Assembly: GCF_050436995.1 (NCBI RefSeq)
Contig: NC_134766.1
Span: forward strand, 3,100,001-3,164,000
Direction: 5' to 3'
DNA: 64,000 nucleotides
Source of the DNA: Anticarsia gemmatalis
Taxonomy: Eukaryota > Arthropoda > Insecta > Lepidoptera > Erebidae
How positions within the stretch are numbered: position 1 is the stretch's first letter; each line of letters opens with the position of its first letter. Made by a program: the position numbers and the translations under genes. The notes beneath the pieces are model-generated. The model saw only the letters and a program-made list of their open reading frames with translations, searched no databases and had not been told where the DNA came from. Positions 62,106 through 64,000 of this stretch are shown here, in pieces.

Positions 62106-63091
62106 AGTAATTCGCGCTCTCTTGTACTATAATTTCTCTCAGCTGAAGTGAGGAGACGGCTGGCATATTCCACTGGATGCTCTTCAGATCCCTCCCCCTG
62201 GACCAGAACCGCACCGATTGCATAACTACTTGCGTCAGTCTTAACGATATAGGGTTTCGTACAATCCGCTTGTTTAAGTACTGGGGCAGAAGTCAGTTTT
62301 TGCTTTAATATTTCGTATGCCTCCGCTTGTTTCTCACCCCACTTCCAAACCGCATCCTTCTTCGTCAGTCTCGTGAGTGGCTCCGCTATCATAGAAAAGT
62401 TCTCGCTGAACCTCCTATACCAAGAACAGGTCTGTAGGAATGAGATAAGGTGCTTTAAATTCGTTGGTGGCGGTAGATTTGTGATGGCTTCTACTTTATC
62501 AAGGTCAACCTGTAGTCCTTCAGGGGTGATGTAGTGGCCCAGATACTTTATTCTTGATACAACAAAGTTACATTTTTTTTTATTCATCGTCAAGTTGTAT
62601 CTTCTCATCTGCTTAAAAACTTCTCTCAGATCTTCAAGATGACTCTCAAAACTGCTAGAAAAGACGATCAAGTCATCCAAATATGCTAGTAGCTTAATGT
62701 CTGCCACTCCCGTACGAAATTGGTCGATCAGTCGTTGAAAAGTTGCAGGGGCATTTCTCAATCCGAAAGGCATGCGCTTGAATTTGTAGATGCCAAAAGG
62801 ACAGATAAAAGCAGTTTTGTCTTGATCTTCTTCTTTGACGCTAACCTGCCAGTAACCGGCTTTAAGGTCCAAAGAAGTCATGTACGGTGTGGGTTTCGCC
62901 TCATGCAGAAGGTCGTCGATACGTGGTATAGGGTAATTATCCGGAATAGTGATAGAATTCAACCGCCTATAGTCCACACAAACTCTAATTTCACCGTTTT
63001 TCTTGGGGACCATAACCACCGGAGCCGCCCATGGAGATACACATCTTTCTATGATACCTTCTTTAACCATCTTCTCTACTTCCTTTTTCAA
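62096..63091 (-). CDS. G1 reverse transcriptase (right copy)
   Basis: 331 codons, RT uninterrupted: VMVPKKNGEIRVCVDYRRLN, MTSLDLKAGYWQVSVKEEDQ, AYLDDLIVFSS, and the RNase H start KTDASSYAIGAVLVQ. It ends at RERELLWQ because 2 nt are inserted near 62108 (AAAGTAATTCG against AAAGCTTCG on the left). This copy has the empty TTAA site at 62862-62865. Confidence 0.92.
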   Translation of the reverse strand: MKKEVEKMVKEGIIERCVSPWAAPVVMVPKKNGEIRVCVDYRRLNSITIPDNYPIPRIDDLLHEAKPTPYMTSLDLKAGYWQVSVKEEDQDKTAFICPFGIYKFKRMPFGLRNAPATFQRLIDQFRTGVADIKLLAYLDDLIVFSSSFESHLEDLREVFKQMRRYNLTMNKKKCNFVVSRIKYLGHYITPEGLQVDLDKVEAITNLPPPTNLKHLISFLQTCSWYRRFSENFSMIAEPLTRLTKKDAVWKWGEKQAEAYEILKQKLTSAPVLKQADCTKPYIVKTDASSYAIGAVLVQGEGSEEHPVEYASRLLTSAERNYSTRERELLWQ

Positions 63092-63470
63092 CTTTCTTTT
63101 CGTGCAGGCGATAGTCTATATGATGTGACGCACGGACGTGATGCACGGGTTTACCATTGGGTTCAAATAAATCGGCATATTCAACTAAGAGTTCTTGGAG
63201 GTCGCGTTCTTGGCCAGGTGTAATGTCGCTAATTTCAAATGCGTCGATGTTCAAGCTCCAATCTATACTGCCATCAAACTGATCTTGCGAGTGAGGGGAC
63301 AGCATGACACTTGAGTTTTGAATCGCCATCTGTGAGTCACGCCAGAGTCGTCTCATTACGGGTGAATAGCCATCAAATAACCTAGGTCGCTTGGGTGGTG
63401 TATTCGGATTCACATTGATCAGGTTATTCGAGTTATCCTGTTGGACCATGCCCACCCGCCCTACGGGCAA
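63063..63470 (-). pseudogene. G1 protease-RT linker (right copy)
   Basis: Ends HEKKVEKGSREDG after a 1-nt loss relative to the left copy; the frame is broken before RT. Otherwise as in 12004-12386, with a 6-nt deletion (SDITPG for SRSDITPG). Confidence 0.7.
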
Positions 63471-64000
63471 CTAATTCAATGTCAGTGCATTCACTGAAAC
63501 TTCCTTCGGTGGAACTGGTGAACTTGGCGGTGTATTTGTCAACGATGAAAATGGTGAGGGTAATTTGACATTGTTGAAAATTTCAATAGCTGTAATATTT
63601 TCTTCGTTTGGCGAGAACTTGGTGAAACCTTCCTCGTACAGCTCGTATGCTATGTCAGGAGTTTCGACAAACGACATAGTGAATTGCGGTAAATTGAGAA
63701 TCATGCCCGCATCCTGTATGAAGCCTATCCCAAGAAGTGTCCTATTGTCTCTCGATTCGGGAAGTATTACAAAGGACGTTAACACAACCTTTTCTTGAAT
63801 TTGGACGGGCACTTTCACAGTATACACTTTCTGGTTTTTCTTTATTCCATCGGCAAGAGTTACGTTTGCAAATTCTTCGCCGAACGACAATCCCAGGTCT
63901 CTCAGCTTGCAAAATAGCCCATAAGAAGCAACACTCAGTTTGGCTCCGGTGTCAATGTTAGCACAACCTTTTATGCCCAGTATGTTTATAAATACAACCG
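63471..64000 (-). CDS. G1 Gag-protease C-terminal part (right copy), cut by window end
   Basis: Open across the point where the left copy has lost 5 nt: KVPVQIQEKVVLTSFVILPE. It continues to the window end through NIDTGAKLSV. It ends with VSVNALTLN and a stop at 63471. Confidence 0.85.
   Translation of the reverse strand, partial: VVFINILGIKGCANIDTGAKLSVASYGLFCKLRDLGLSFGEEFANVTLADGIKKNQKVYTVKVPVQIQEKVVLTSFVILPESRDNRTLLGIGFIQDAGMILNLPQFTMSFVETPDIAYELYEEGFTKFSPNEENITAIEIFNNVKLPSPFSSLTNTPPSSPVPPKEVSVNALTLN

Larger units (their letters stand above)
50838..64000 (+). repeat. Right arm of the segmental duplication (runs off the window)
   Basis: Direct counterpart of 673-12911. It retains the complete H2 and the full junction region missing on the left, an intact RAG1-like ORF and the empty TTAA site in G1. 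It lacks the first 91 bp of the H1 terminus plus the adjoining TTA and 2 bp (junction 50857/50858). Confidence 0.95.

Overview
The window looks like insect DNA, most likely Lepidoptera. I see no certain host gene; nearly everything can be assigned to transposable elements, many of them nested. Lepidoptera is suggested by a 282-bp non-autonomous Helitron of the Lep1 type (3057-3338), a tRNA-headed SINE, TED-like errantivirus pieces, Transib and piggyBac relatives, and GT-AG introns. Such a gene-free, heavily nested landscape would fit a W chromosome or other heterochromatin, but that is inference.

Layout. (1) 1-672: N-terminal exon of a piggyBac-like transposase. (2) 673-12911 and 50838-64000 are two direct copies of one segment of more than 12 kb: PIF/Harbinger element H1 with a second Harbinger, H2, inserted in its transposase, then a RAG1/Transib-type transposase (T1) with a SINE in its 3' part, then a Ty3/Gypsy element (G1). 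The copies differ by diagnostic indels, including a 70-bp palindromic TTAA insertion present only in the left copy. (3) 14082-25297: Harbingers H3, H4 (complete, 16296-19045), H5 (complete ends, 21528-24601) and H6, with a hAT-like fragment, an IS630/Tc1-like unit next to a MADF exon, and a MITE. (4) 25298-27068: 3' LTR and env remnant of an errantivirus, then a perfect 50-bp palindrome. (5) 27335-34800: a BESS-type exon, an apparently intact two-exon hAT transposase (28839-30728) beside a cluster of TATCGATA motifs, a second copy of the IS630/MADF unit, and hAT, MADF and LINE debris. (6) 34791-39210: a second RAG1-like gene (broken), a broken piggyBac and a near-intact mariner (DD34D). (7) 39437-42985: Harbinger H8. 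(8) 43315-50837: piggyBac tails and a 4.6-kb DD41D Tc1/mariner element with TIRs of over 400 bp that carries an internally deleted piggyBac; it sits in errantivirus integrase/env sequence, into which H1 is also inserted.

How the genes work together. Each Harbinger carries a PIF/Harbinger DDE transposase on the + strand and a MADF/BESS DNA-binding protein on the - strand. In H1, H2, H4 and H5 the two genes interlock: the last exon of the MADF gene lies in the transposase intron, and the second transposase exon lies in the MADF intron. H8 has the same pair simply convergent. The coding potential is therefore several independent two-protein transposition systems plus single-protein transposases (Transib/RAG1-like, hAT, mariner, piggyBac). 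The best-preserved proteins are the 676-codon RAG1/Transib ORF (59119-61149), the hAT transposase and the MADF proteins of H1 (right copy), H2 and H4.
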